This document shows positions 7,819-14,962 of a stretch of 64,000 bases of DNA, piece after piece (position 1 is the first letter of the stretch; each line of letters opens with the position of its first letter). Location of the stretch: contig JACPOQ010000032.1 in NCBI GenBank assembly GCA_016191435.1, forward strand, positions 310,001 through 374,000, written 5' to 3'. The DNA comes from Chloroflexota bacterium (GTDB lineage: Bacteria; Chloroflexota; Dehalococcoidia; Tepidiformales; Tepidiformaceae). Under the pieces are notes generated by a model. The model made no database searches. It saw only the letters and a list, made by a program, of their open reading frames with translations, and was not told the origin of the DNA. Both the position numbers and the translations under genes were made by a program.

Positions 7819-9372
7819 CTACGGCAAGCCGTACTCGACGGGACGCGTGCGGAGCCACTCGCCGGCCATTTCCCCAATCATGATGCTGGTGAGGTTCGTG
7901 TTCGCGCGCGGCACCGTGGGCATGATGGAGGCGTCGGCAACGGCGAGGCCGTCCAGGCCGTGGAGGCGGCCGAGCTGGTCGACGCAGGCGCCGCGGTCCT
8001 CGGCCGGACCCATCTTCACGGTGCCGCAGGGGTGGAAGCCGCTGGCCGCGAAACGCCGCAGCAGCCCCGCGATGGACTCATCCGTGAGCGGCAGCTCGCG
8101 GCTGGGGAAGACGACATCGTCGATCAGCGCGGCGAGCGGGCCCTGCGCGGTGAACGCAAGCGTGTCCTTGTAGCAGGCCACGAGGCGGCGGAGGTCGCGC
8201 TCGTCTTCGAGGAAGTGTTGCTCGATGAGGGGCGCGGCTGCGGGGTCGGCGGAAGCGAGGCGCAGCGTCCCGGTGCCGTAGGCCTGTTCCAGCACGGCGG
8301 CGATCGAGAAGGCCCGCTGCTCGCCGTTTCGCGGCGTGAACGAGAACTGCTCGATCTGGAGGTCGTTGCGCTGGTCGCTATCGGGCGCGGTGTAGCGGAG
8401 GATGGTCTGCACGATCGGCTGGTCGAAATCGATGATGGCCGAGTCCTTGACGGTACAGACGACGGCGAGCGCGGGGTGGTCGCAAAGGTTGTTCCCAACG
8501 CCAGGTACGTCGCGGACGAACTCAATCCCATGGCGCACGACCTCGTCCTTCGGGCCAATGCCGGAGCGCAGGAGGATCGCGGGCGACTGGATAGCGCCTG
8601 CGGAGAGCACGAACAGCCGGCCGCGAACGAGCGCGATCTGGCCATCGCGTTCGACCTCGGCGGCGATTACGCGTTCGCCTTCGACGATCAGCCGGCGCGT
8701 GAGCGTATCGCCCTGGATGCGCAGGTTCGGGCGCGCTCGCGCCGGTGCGAGGTAGCCGATCGCGGTGGAGATTCGCAGCCGCCCGAGCTTGTTCATCGGA
8801 TGGGGGCCGGCGCCGGAACTGCCGGGGTCGTTGGCGTCGGGGCAATCGGGATAGCCTAGCTCCCGGCTCGCATCGAGGAAGGCCTGGTGCGCGGGCGTGA
8901 GCTCGTCCCATGGGTAGCGGCGGATGCTGATGGGGCCGGCATCGCCGTGGTAGGGCCGGTCGCCGTAGTCGAGGTCGCGTTCGAGGCGGTTGAACGCGGG
9001 AAGCACACGCTCCCATGACCACTCGGGGTTCCCGAGGGCGGCCCAGCCGTCGTAATCCTCGGGGATGCCGCGCAGGGCGATGGTGGTGTTGACGGCGCTG
9101 GAACCGCCGGTCACGCGCCCGCGGGGGAAGGCCTGCGAGCGGCCCGCAGCAGTCGGCTGGTAGCTGAAGCGCCAATCGTGCGCAGTGTAGGAGTTATTGT
9201 GGCTGTTCACGAGGTCGTAGGGCGTCTCGCCGAGCAGTGGGTAGTCGGGGCCGGCCTCGAGCAGCAGGACGTCGCGATGCGGGTCCTCGCTGGCGCGTGC
9301 GGCGATGACCGCTCCGGCGGAGCCGGCGCCGATGACCACGATATCGTGCAGCTGATCGTTCGAACCTGACAC
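7819..9372 (-). CDS. GMC-family FAD oxidoreductase
   Basis: Flavoprotein of the glucose-methanol-choline family, which oxidises alcohols. A 517-residue product results from the GTG at 9370-9372, ten bases after GGGAGG. The FAD dinucleotide fold VIGAGSAGAVIA is near the N-terminus, followed by the LLLEAG strand; GGSSAVN is the GMC signature 1 and the GAIQSPAILLRSGIG segment signature 2. The C-terminal SGFHPCGTVKMG and DASIMPTVPRANTN carry the catalytic His/Asn pair seen in the family. Substrate is unknown. It is divergent from the acyl-CoA synthetase genes. A longer open frame upstream crosses that divergent gene and is rejected. Confidence 0.9.
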   Translation of the reverse strand: MSGSNDQLHDIVVIGAGSAGAVIAARASEDPHRDVLLLEAGPDYPLLGETPYDLVNSHNNSYTAHDWRFSYQPTAAGRSQAFPRGRVTGGSSAVNTTIALRGIPEDYDGWAALGNPEWSWERVLPAFNRLERDLDYGDRPYHGDAGPISIRRYPWDELTPAHQAFLDASRELGYPDCPDANDPGSSGAGPHPMNKLGRLRISTAIGYLAPARARPNLRIQGDTLTRRLIVEGERVIAAEVERDGQIALVRGRLFVLSAGAIQSPAILLRSGIGPKDEVVRHGIEFVRDVPGVGNNLCDHPALAVVCTVKDSAIIDFDQPIVQTILRYTAPDSDQRNDLQIEQFSFTPRNGEQRAFSIAAVLEQAYGTGTLRLASADPAAAPLIEQHFLEDERDLRRLVACYKDTLAFTAQGPLAALIDDVVFPSRELPLTDESIAGLLRRFAASGFHPCGTVKMGPAEDRGACVDQLGRLHGLDGLAVADASIMPTVPRANTNLTSIMIGEMAGEWLRTRPVEYGLP

Positions 9373-9468
9373 TGTTGGCGCGCCTCCCGTAGAATCCGCA
9401 TACGAGGCCGGCCGGGCGCCATCGCCCTCACTTATCCCGCCGGCCACTCCGAGGATTCGAGGCATTCT

Positions 9469-10167
9469 ATGACGTTCGAGACAGTCCTTGCGCAGGCGCG
9501 CGCGGAAGGCCGCACCCTGCTGAACGAAGTCGAAGCGAAAGACGTGCTGCGGGACGCCGGCGTGCCCGTGACCGCGACGACGCTGGCGACAAGCCGCGAA
9601 GCCGCGCAGGCGCAGGCAGAGGCGGCGGGGTACCCGGTGGTGCTGAAGGTTGTTTCGCCGGACATCGCCCACAAGAGTGACGCCGGCGGCGTGAAGCTCA
9701 ACCTGAATTCCAGGGACGAAGTCGCGGCAGCCTACGATGCGATCCTGGCGAACTGCAGCGCGGCCGTCCCGGGTGCGAAGATCGCCGGCGTGGCCGTGCA
9801 ACACATGGCGCCGCAGGGCACCGAGGTCATCGTCGGGATGACGACGGACCCGCAGTTCGGGCCGGTGATGATGTTCGGGCTCGGCGGGATCATGGTCGAA
9901 GTGTTGAAGGATGTCTCGTTCCGGCTTGTGCCGTTGGAGGACCGCGATGCCGCGCAGATGATCGATGAGATCAAGGGCCGCCCGATCCTCAGCGGCGTGC
10001 GCGGCCAGCCGGCCTCGGATGTCGGCGCTCTAAAGTCGGCGATCCTCAAGGTCGCGAAGTTCGTGGAGGCCCACCCGGAGGTGCGCGAGCTGGACCTGAA
10101 CCCGGTGTTCGCCTATCCGGATGGCGCCATCGCGGTCGACGCGCGCATCGTCGTATCGGAGGCATGA
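9469..10167 (+). CDS. Acyl-CoA synthetase (NDP-forming), ATP-grasp subunit
   Basis: A 232-residue ATP-grasp domain protein (ATP-grasp_5), matching the beta subunit of ADP-forming acetyl/acyl-CoA synthetases. Visible features are the ATP-lid strand YPVVLKVVSPDIAHKSDAGG and the late segment with FGLGGIMVEV and LDLNPVFAYPDG, where Glu/Asn/Asp ligands for Mg-ATP are expected. GAGG lies eight bases before the ATG. It is followed two bases later by the CoA-binding subunit, so the pair forms one enzyme interconverting acyl-CoA + ADP + Pi and acid + CoA + ATP. Confidence 0.9.
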   Translation: MTFETVLAQARAEGRTLLNEVEAKDVLRDAGVPVTATTLATSREAAQAQAEAAGYPVVLKVVSPDIAHKSDAGGVKLNLNSRDEVAAAYDAILANCSAAVPGAKIAGVAVQHMAPQGTEVIVGMTTDPQFGPVMMFGLGGIMVEVLKDVSFRLVPLEDRDAAQMIDEIKGRPILSGVRGQPASDVGALKSAILKVAKFVEAHPEVRELDLNPVFAYPDGAIAVDARIVVSEA

Positions 10168-10168
10168 G

Positions 10169-11587
10169 ATGGCAGTCCCGGGTCATCGCCTGGACCGGAT
10201 GTTCAACCCCCGAACCGTCGCCGTAATCGGCGATAAGGGGCCCGGCTACATGTGGCTGCACAACAACATGCCATTCAAGCAGAAGGGCGGCACGCTGTAC
10301 TCCGTCCAGCTCGACGAGAAGGAGATCCCGGGCATCGAGGCGCTGGGCGTGCAGAACTTCCGGTCGATGGCGGACATCCCGGAGCCAATCGACTACGCCG
10401 TTGTCGCCGTGCCGCGGCAAGTATCGCCCTACGTGCTGAAGGACCTGATTGCGAACAAGTCGAACGGGGCGGGGTTCTTCACGTCCGGGTTTGCCGAGAC
10501 GGGCGAAGAGCTCGGGATCAAGCTCCAGGACCAGCTCGTGGGGATGGCGAAGGAGGCGAACTTCAACCTCGTCGGGCCCAACTGCATGGGACTTTACCTG
10601 CCGAAGGTGGGCGTGCGGTTCAGCGGCGACGCGCCGGTCACCGACGACGGGCGCATCGGGTTTCTGTCGCAGTCCGGGACGCACGGGATCATGTTCAGCC
10701 TCGTGGCGAACGCGAACGGGCTCCACGTAAGCCGCTGCGCGAGCTTCGGCAACGCTGTCGTGCTCGATGTGTCGGACTACATCGACTACCTGATGCAGGA
10801 CGACGAGACGGAAGTCATCGGAATGTACGTCGAAGGCGCGCGCAACGGGCGCAAGTTCTTCGAGACGCTCCGCGAGGCCTGCCGCCGCAAGCCTGTCGTG
10901 GTGTGGAAGGGCGGCCAGACCGACGCCGGCGCGCGGGCGACGATGTCGCACACAGGCTCGCTGGCGGCGCCGCAGGCCATCTGGGAGGGGATGATGCGGC
11001 AGTGCGGCGCGATCACGACGAACAACCTGGACGAGACCATCGACGTGATGAAGGCGCTCCTGATGGCGAAGCCGCCAAAGGGCAACGGCATGGCGCTGCT
11101 GGCGCAGACGGGCGGGCAATCGGTTTCCATCACGGACGCGTTCGCGAAGGCGGGCTTCCGCGTGCCGCGCTTCAGCGAGGGGACGTACAAGGAGCTGGGC
11201 GAGTTCTTCAACATCGTGGGCGGCAGTTTCCAGAACCCGCTCGACATGGCAGGGACGATCCAGGGGAGCGACGAGACGCTCGACCGCATCCTTCGCATCG
11301 TCGAAGCCGACCCGAACATCGACGCGATGGCGCTGGAGCTCTCGGCGATGTTCGCGGCGCGGCAGTGGAAGAAGCACCCGGAGTCGCTGGACAAGACGCT
11401 CGACACGATCGGGGCGCACAGCGCGGCGAGCGGGAAGACAATCGTGGCCATCCTCCACCCCGCACACGAGGCCGAGTACGTGGCCCAGGTGCAGCCGAAG
11501 TTCTACGAACGCGGGATCCCGGTGTTCCCGAGCTCGGAGCGGGCGGCGGCGGCGCTGCAGCGGGTGCTGGGGGCGGGGGCGCAGTAG
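10169..11587 (+). CDS. Acyl-CoA synthetase (NDP-forming), CoA-binding subunit
   Basis: A 472-residue protein with an N-terminal Rossmann CoA-binding domain (NPRTVAVIG at about residues 12-20) and succinyl-CoA-ligase-like domains. The SHTGSLAAP segment matches the phosphohistidine region of the family. It corresponds to the alpha subunit of ADP-forming acyl-CoA synthetases. The ATG follows the upstream stop by one base, with CGGAGG nine bases ahead inside the previous gene. The subunits are separate, not fused. The acyl substrate is unknown; coupling to the nearby fatty-acyl/CoA genes is an inference. Confidence 0.9.
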   Translation: MAVPGHRLDRMFNPRTVAVIGDKGPGYMWLHNNMPFKQKGGTLYSVQLDEKEIPGIEALGVQNFRSMADIPEPIDYAVVAVPRQVSPYVLKDLIANKSNGAGFFTSGFAETGEELGIKLQDQLVGMAKEANFNLVGPNCMGLYLPKVGVRFSGDAPVTDDGRIGFLSQSGTHGIMFSLVANANGLHVSRCASFGNAVVLDVSDYIDYLMQDDETEVIGMYVEGARNGRKFFETLREACRRKPVVVWKGGQTDAGARATMSHTGSLAAPQAIWEGMMRQCGAITTNNLDETIDVMKALLMAKPPKGNGMALLAQTGGQSVSITDAFAKAGFRVPRFSEGTYKELGEFFNIVGGSFQNPLDMAGTIQGSDETLDRILRIVEADPNIDAMALELSAMFAARQWKKHPESLDKTLDTIGAHSAASGKTIVAILHPAHEAEYVAQVQPKFYERGIPVFPSSERAAAALQRVLGAGAQ

Positions 11588-11597
11588 AGGCCTCGCG

Positions 11598-11625
11598 AAA
11601 ACAGGCCCGGGGTTCCCCGGGCCTG
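11598..11625 (-). terminator. Terminator of rpsU (also ends the synthetase transcript)
   Basis: A near-perfect inverted repeat, CAGGCCCGGGG and CCCCGGGCCTG, with a minimal loop. On the minus strand it is followed at once by TTTT, a textbook rho-independent terminator for rpsU. On the plus strand the following bases are less T-rich but the hairpin also lies right after the synthetase stop. Confidence 0.8.
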
Positions 11626-11650
11626 ATCGGTTTGTCGCCGGTGCGGCTGC

Positions 11651-11872
11651 CTAGCGGCGGGGCCGTTCTCGGTCGCGCTGTTCGCTACGGAGCTTCTTCT
11701 TGAGGAGCTTTCGGAGCCGCGCTGCTTCCTTCCGCTTCTTCTTGACGCTGGGCTTTTCGTAATGTGCCCGGCGGCGAACCTCGGAAAGGATGCCGTCCAT
11801 CATCACGCGCTTGTTGAATCGCTTCAACGCGCCTTCGAAGGACTCGTTATCGCCAACGATTACTTCAGACAG
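11651..11872 (-). CDS. rpsU: 30S ribosomal protein S21, CTG start
   Basis: A 73-residue basic protein reading SEVIVGDNESFEGALKRFN after the start, then KKKRKEAARLRKL, typical of S21, which sits near the 3' end of 16S rRNA and helps initiation. No ATG, GTG or TTG is available: an in-frame stop lies four codons before CTG, and the next ATG (codons 24-25) is far inside the conserved part. GGTGAT, complementary to the 16S 3' end, lies eight bases before the CTG. So CTG is the probable start. Its terminator follows at 11598-11625. Confidence 0.88.
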   Translation of the reverse strand: MSEVIVGDNESFEGALKRFNKRVMMDGILSEVRRRAHYEKPSVKKKRKEAARLRKLLKKKLRSEQRDRERPRR

Positions 11873-11932
11873 AGAGCCAGATCACCCCGCCTTCTTGCGA
11901 AGGGTTCGCCCGTCGCGGGCCGCAACCCACCC

Positions 11933-11938
11933 ACCATA
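11933..11938 (-). promoter_or_regulatory. Candidate -10 of rpsU
   Basis: TGCTATGGT on the minus strand is an extended -10-like element about 60 bases before the rpsU start. The leader contains small hairpins (GCCCG/CGGGC and CTTC/GAAG) that could matter for control. Evidence is position and motif only. Confidence 0.25.
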
Positions 11939-12060
11939 GCAGATGCCCGCCGCACCGGACATTCGCGAGCGCCCCCGCCGCGCCGTTCACACCTGCCGCG
12001 TGGGGCTGCGTCCGGTATCATCGCGTGCCACAACGAAACGCGACCCCCAAGGATGCGCGC

Positions 12061-12735
12061 ATGCCGCAACCAGGCGACCCCGGGCTCTTCGAGACGATCT
12101 ACTCGACGCGGGCTCTGCGCCGCTTCAAGCCGGACCCCATCCCCGACGAGGTGCTGTTCCAGGTGTTCGACGCGGCGGTGCGTGCACCATCGGGCGGGAA
12201 CGTCCAGGACTGGCGCTTCGTGCTCATCACCGAGCCGGCGACAAAGGCGAAACTGCAAGAATGGGCGACGGAGAGCTGGCCGCGCTACCAGCCGAAGTAC
12301 GCCGCCGACCCTTCGCTGATGGACGCGCTGCCGCGCACGCAGCGGCTTTCGTTGCGGAGCGTCGAGCACCTCGTGCACCACATCGCGGACGTGCCGGTCG
12401 TGGTCGTGGTGTGCGGGCTCGCGGGGAAGCATTCGACGCCCGGCGGCAGCATCTTCCCGGCGGTGCAGAACCTGCTGCTGGCGGCGCGCTCGCTGGGGCT
12501 GGCGGGCGCGGTGTTCAACCTCGCACTGCGCCGGCCGGAATTGCACGAGCTGCTCGCCATTCCGGAGACGAACCAGATCTATTGCCTGCTGCCGCTGGGT
12601 TACCCCACGGACAAGCACGGGCCGCTGCGCCGAAAGGCGGTGAAGTCGGTGGTCTTTATGGACCGCTTCGGCGAGCCGTGGCCGTTCGCGGAGCGGCAAC
12701 CGGACGAGGGTTGGCAGGCGAAGTGGCTGAAATGA
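12061..12735 (+). CDS. Nitroreductase-family FMN oxidoreductase
   Basis: A 224-residue protein of the nitroreductase superfamily, FMN enzymes that reduce nitro groups, quinones or related substrates with NAD(P)H. The early STRALRRFK motif binds FMN phosphate and APSGGNVQDWRF is the usual second flavin motif; the middle QNLLLAARSLGLAGAV segment is also typical. The ATG with AAGGA nine bases upstream was chosen over an ATG 12 codons earlier. A TATCAT at 12016-12021 may be its -10. The physiological substrate is not known. Confidence 0.9.
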   Translation: MPQPGDPGLFETIYSTRALRRFKPDPIPDEVLFQVFDAAVRAPSGGNVQDWRFVLITEPATKAKLQEWATESWPRYQPKYAADPSLMDALPRTQRLSLRSVEHLVHHIADVPVVVVVCGLAGKHSTPGGSIFPAVQNLLLAARSLGLAGAVFNLALRRPELHELLAIPETNQIYCLLPLGYPTDKHGPLRRKAVKSVVFMDRFGEPWPFAERQPDEGWQAKWLK

Positions 12736-12766
12736 GGCAAGCCCCGGGGCCGCGTCCGCCAGCGGC

Positions 12767-12772
12767 TATACT
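12767..12772 (+). promoter_or_regulatory. -10 element of the first Uma2 gene
   Basis: TATACT lies 27 bases before the ATG. With a start point about seven bases on, the leader is about 20 bases and includes GGAG, six bases before the ATG. Confidence 0.45.
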
Positions 12773-12799
12773 GGTGGTGAGACTCGCACTGGAGCTGCC

Positions 12800-13372
12800 A
12801 TGAGCACCGCCGCACAGTCCCACATGTACACGCCCGAAGACCTCGAGGAGATGGAGGACGGCGTCGCGTACGAACTCGAAGATGGCGAACTTGTGGAGCG
12901 TCCAGTGGGATTGAAGTCGAGCATTATCGGGTCGAAGATCAATGCGATACTTGTCAACTTCACCCAGGAACATGACCTCGGATTCGTTGCCGGGTCAGAT
13001 CTCGGTCTGAAAATCTGGCCCGACCGACCGCGGAACTTCAAGCGCCCCGATGTCGCGTTCGTCCAATGGGCAAGGTATCCCGCGGCCGATGTTGCTGAAG
13101 GCGAGCTCACGATACCCCCGGACCTGGTGGTCGAGGTCATTTCGCCCCACGACAAAGCAGAGGCCGTCCAACGGAAGGTGCGCGAGTATCTCGCCGCGGG
13201 CGTGCGGCTTGTCTGGATTGTCTTCCCGGAGACGCAAACCGCTGAAGTGTATCGGCTTGATGGTACTTCGACGCCAGTGGCGCCGGAAGGGTTTCTCGAT
13301 GGCGAGGATGTAATGCCCGGGCTACGCATCCCCATGCCCGGGATCTTCGCTCTCCGGCCACAACGCCCCTGA
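12800..13372 (+). CDS. Uma2-family putative nuclease (DUF820)
   Basis: A 190-residue protein of the Uma2/DUF820 family, PD-(D/E)XK-fold proteins abundant in Cyanobacteria and Chloroflexota. Visible features are the N-terminal YTPEDLEEM and YELEDGELVE, the central RPDVAFV (acidic residue of the core) and LVVEVISPHD followed by KVREYLAAGVRLVWIV, matching the D...ExK core strands. The cellular role of the family is unsettled. It ends three bases from the convergent enoyl-CoA hydratase gene. A second, diverged Uma2 gene lies at 14293. Confidence 0.88.
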   Translation: MSTAAQSHMYTPEDLEEMEDGVAYELEDGELVERPVGLKSSIIGSKINAILVNFTQEHDLGFVAGSDLGLKIWPDRPRNFKRPDVAFVQWARYPAADVAEGELTIPPDLVVEVISPHDKAEAVQRKVREYLAAGVRLVWIVFPETQTAEVYRLDGTSTPVAPEGFLDGEDVMPGLRIPMPGIFALRPQRP

Positions 13373-13375
13373 GGG

Positions 13376-14182
13376 CTACCAGCCTTTGAACTGCGGCTCG
13401 CGCTTTTCCACGAAGGCGCGGGGGCCTTCCTTCGCGTCTTCGGTGGTCTGGGCCACGAACATGGCGAGCTGGGCAATGTCCAGGTGCTCATCGAAGGGCA
13501 GGTTTGCGGAGCGGTAGACGAGCTTCTTCGCGAGTTGCACCGCCGTGGCGGGACCTTTGGCGATCTGGGCGGCGTACTCACGGACGCGCGGCATGAGCTC
13601 CTCGGGTTCGTAGACGGCGTGGACGTAGCCCAATTCGAGGGCCTCCTGGGCGTTCATGAGGCGGCCCGTCCAGATGAGGTCGAGGGCCTTCTGTGTACCC
13701 ACGAGCCGGGGCAACGTGTAACAGCCGCCGTCGCCGGGGATGAGGCCCATGCGGACGTAGGTCATGCCCATGCGAGCGTTGCTGCTGGCGAAGCGGATAT
13801 CGGCCATGCTGGCCATGTCCATGCCCGCGCCGGCAGCGGCGCCATTGATCGCGGCGATGTAGGGCTTCTCGAGCTGGATGAGCGCGCGCGGGATCGGATG
13901 GACGCTGTTGCGGAGGCTCTGGCGGCGCGTAGCGGTGGTCGCCTCGGTCCGCAGGACGCCGCGGCCGCCGGCTTCATCGCTGACGTTCATACCGCTGCAG
14001 AAACCGCGGCCGGCGCCGGTAATGATCACGACGCGCACGTCCGGGTCGCGGTCGGCCTGGCGCACGGCCTCTGCCCATTCGGTCAGCATCTGGTTGTCGA
14101 AAGCGTTGAGCCGTTCCGGCTTATTCAACGTAATGGTGGCTACGCCCCCATCGAGGTCGTAGAGGATCGCTTCGAAGGCCAT
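13376..14182 (-). CDS. Enoyl-CoA hydratase/isomerase family protein
   Basis: A 268-residue crotonase-fold protein. The oxyanion-hole segments are visible: the VVIITGAGRGFCSGMN strand and AAINGAAAGAGMDMA. The position of the first catalytic Glu of classical hydratases is not Glu here (MDMASM), and the second region reads PGDGGCYTLPR with Gly in place of the usual Glu, so it may be an isomerase or other crotonase rather than a true hydratase. GGAG precedes the ATG and a TAGAAT lies about 35 bases upstream. It stands alone between two Uma2 genes. Confidence 0.88.
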   Translation of the reverse strand: MAFEAILYDLDGGVATITLNKPERLNAFDNQMLTEWAEAVRQADRDPDVRVVIITGAGRGFCSGMNVSDEAGGRGVLRTEATTATRRQSLRNSVHPIPRALIQLEKPYIAAINGAAAGAGMDMASMADIRFASSNARMGMTYVRMGLIPGDGGCYTLPRLVGTQKALDLIWTGRLMNAQEALELGYVHAVYEPEELMPRVREYAAQIAKGPATAVQLAKKLVYRSANLPFDEHLDIAQLAMFVAQTTEDAKEGPRAFVEKREPQFKGW

Positions 14183-14280
14183 GGGAACTCCGGTGGTAGG
14201 TGTTGGCGGATTCTACTCGAACGGCATCTTTGGTGGGCCGCTGCGGCAAGGAGGCGGCGCCGCGTGGGCATGGCCTTCGC

Positions 14281-14286
14281 TATACT
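14281..14286 (+). promoter_or_regulatory. -10 element of the second Uma2 gene, leaderless
   Basis: TATACT is separated from the ATG at 14293 by six bases, so transcription would start on the start codon. No Shine-Dalgarno is present, in agreement. Confidence 0.5.
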
Positions 14287-14292
14287 TGGGAT

Positions 14293-14934
14293 ATGGTCAG
14301 CGTTGAGGTAGAAGCGGGGCTGGTCCCCCTCGAATCGGGCGACCGGCTGACGCGTGGTGAGTTCGAGCGCCGCTATACCTGCCGGCCCGACATCAAGAAG
14401 GCGGAACTGATCGAGGGAGTGGTATACGTGGCCTCACCCGTTCGGATAAGGAAGCACGCCCGACCGCATATTCGAATGGCCGCGTGGCTGGTCGTTTACG
14501 AGTCAAGGACTCCAGGGACAATTTCCGCCGACAACGGGACAGTGCGACTCGACCTGGACAACGAGCCGCAGCCCGACGCCTTTCTTGCCTGGGACGAAGA
14601 GCACGGTGGCGAGGCACGGCTCGACGACAACGATTATCTCGACGGCGCCCCGGAACTCGTGGTCGAAGTGGCGGCGAGCTCAGCCGCGTATGACCTCCAC
14701 GACAAGCTGCGCGCGTACCGGCGGAACGGTGTGCGCGAGTACATCGTCTGGCAAATCCTCGAAGAGCGGATCGACTGGTTCGAGCTGAAAGACGGCGAGT
14801 ACGCCGCGGTGGCGCCCGACGAGCGCGGGGTCATCGAGAGCAAGGTCTTCCCGGGGTTGCGGCTCGCGGTCGCGGAGATGCTCGCCGGCAACATCGGCGC
14901 CGTGCTGGCGGAACTGCAGCGCGACTCGAACTGA
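14293..14934 (+). CDS. Uma2-family putative nuclease (DUF820), second copy
   Basis: A 213-residue Uma2/DUF820 protein. The N-terminal SGDRLTRGEFERRY and KKAELIEGVVYVASPV, then PDAFLAWD and ELVVEVAASSAAYDLHDKLRAYRRNGVREYIVW, follow the family core with acidic residues and a Lys in the expected nuclease positions. It is clearly diverged from the copy at 12800. The start is the ATG next to a TATACT -10; the frame opens 31 codons earlier but that would run through the promoter. It ends 28 bases before uvrC. Confidence 0.88.
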   Translation: MVSVEVEAGLVPLESGDRLTRGEFERRYTCRPDIKKAELIEGVVYVASPVRIRKHARPHIRMAAWLVVYESRTPGTISADNGTVRLDLDNEPQPDAFLAWDEEHGGEARLDDNDYLDGAPELVVEVAASSAAYDLHDKLRAYRRNGVREYIVWQILEERIDWFELKDGEYAAVAPDERGVIESKVFPGLRLAVAEMLAGNIGAVLAELQRDSN

Positions 14935-14950
14935 CGTTCGGCCTTGCGGA

Positions 14951-14956
14951 TACAAT
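14951..14956 (+). promoter_or_regulatory. -10 element of uvrC, leaderless
   Basis: TACAAT is followed by six bases and then the uvrC ATG at 14963. No Shine-Dalgarno lies in the gap, so the mRNA probably begins at the AUG. The -35 region does not match consensus. Confidence 0.5.
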
Positions 14957-14962
14957 TGACCT

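Noticed and set aside
10046-11467. 473-codon open frame antisense to the acyl-CoA synthetase
   Set aside because: Arg/Val/His-rich shadow frame opposite a well-conserved gene.
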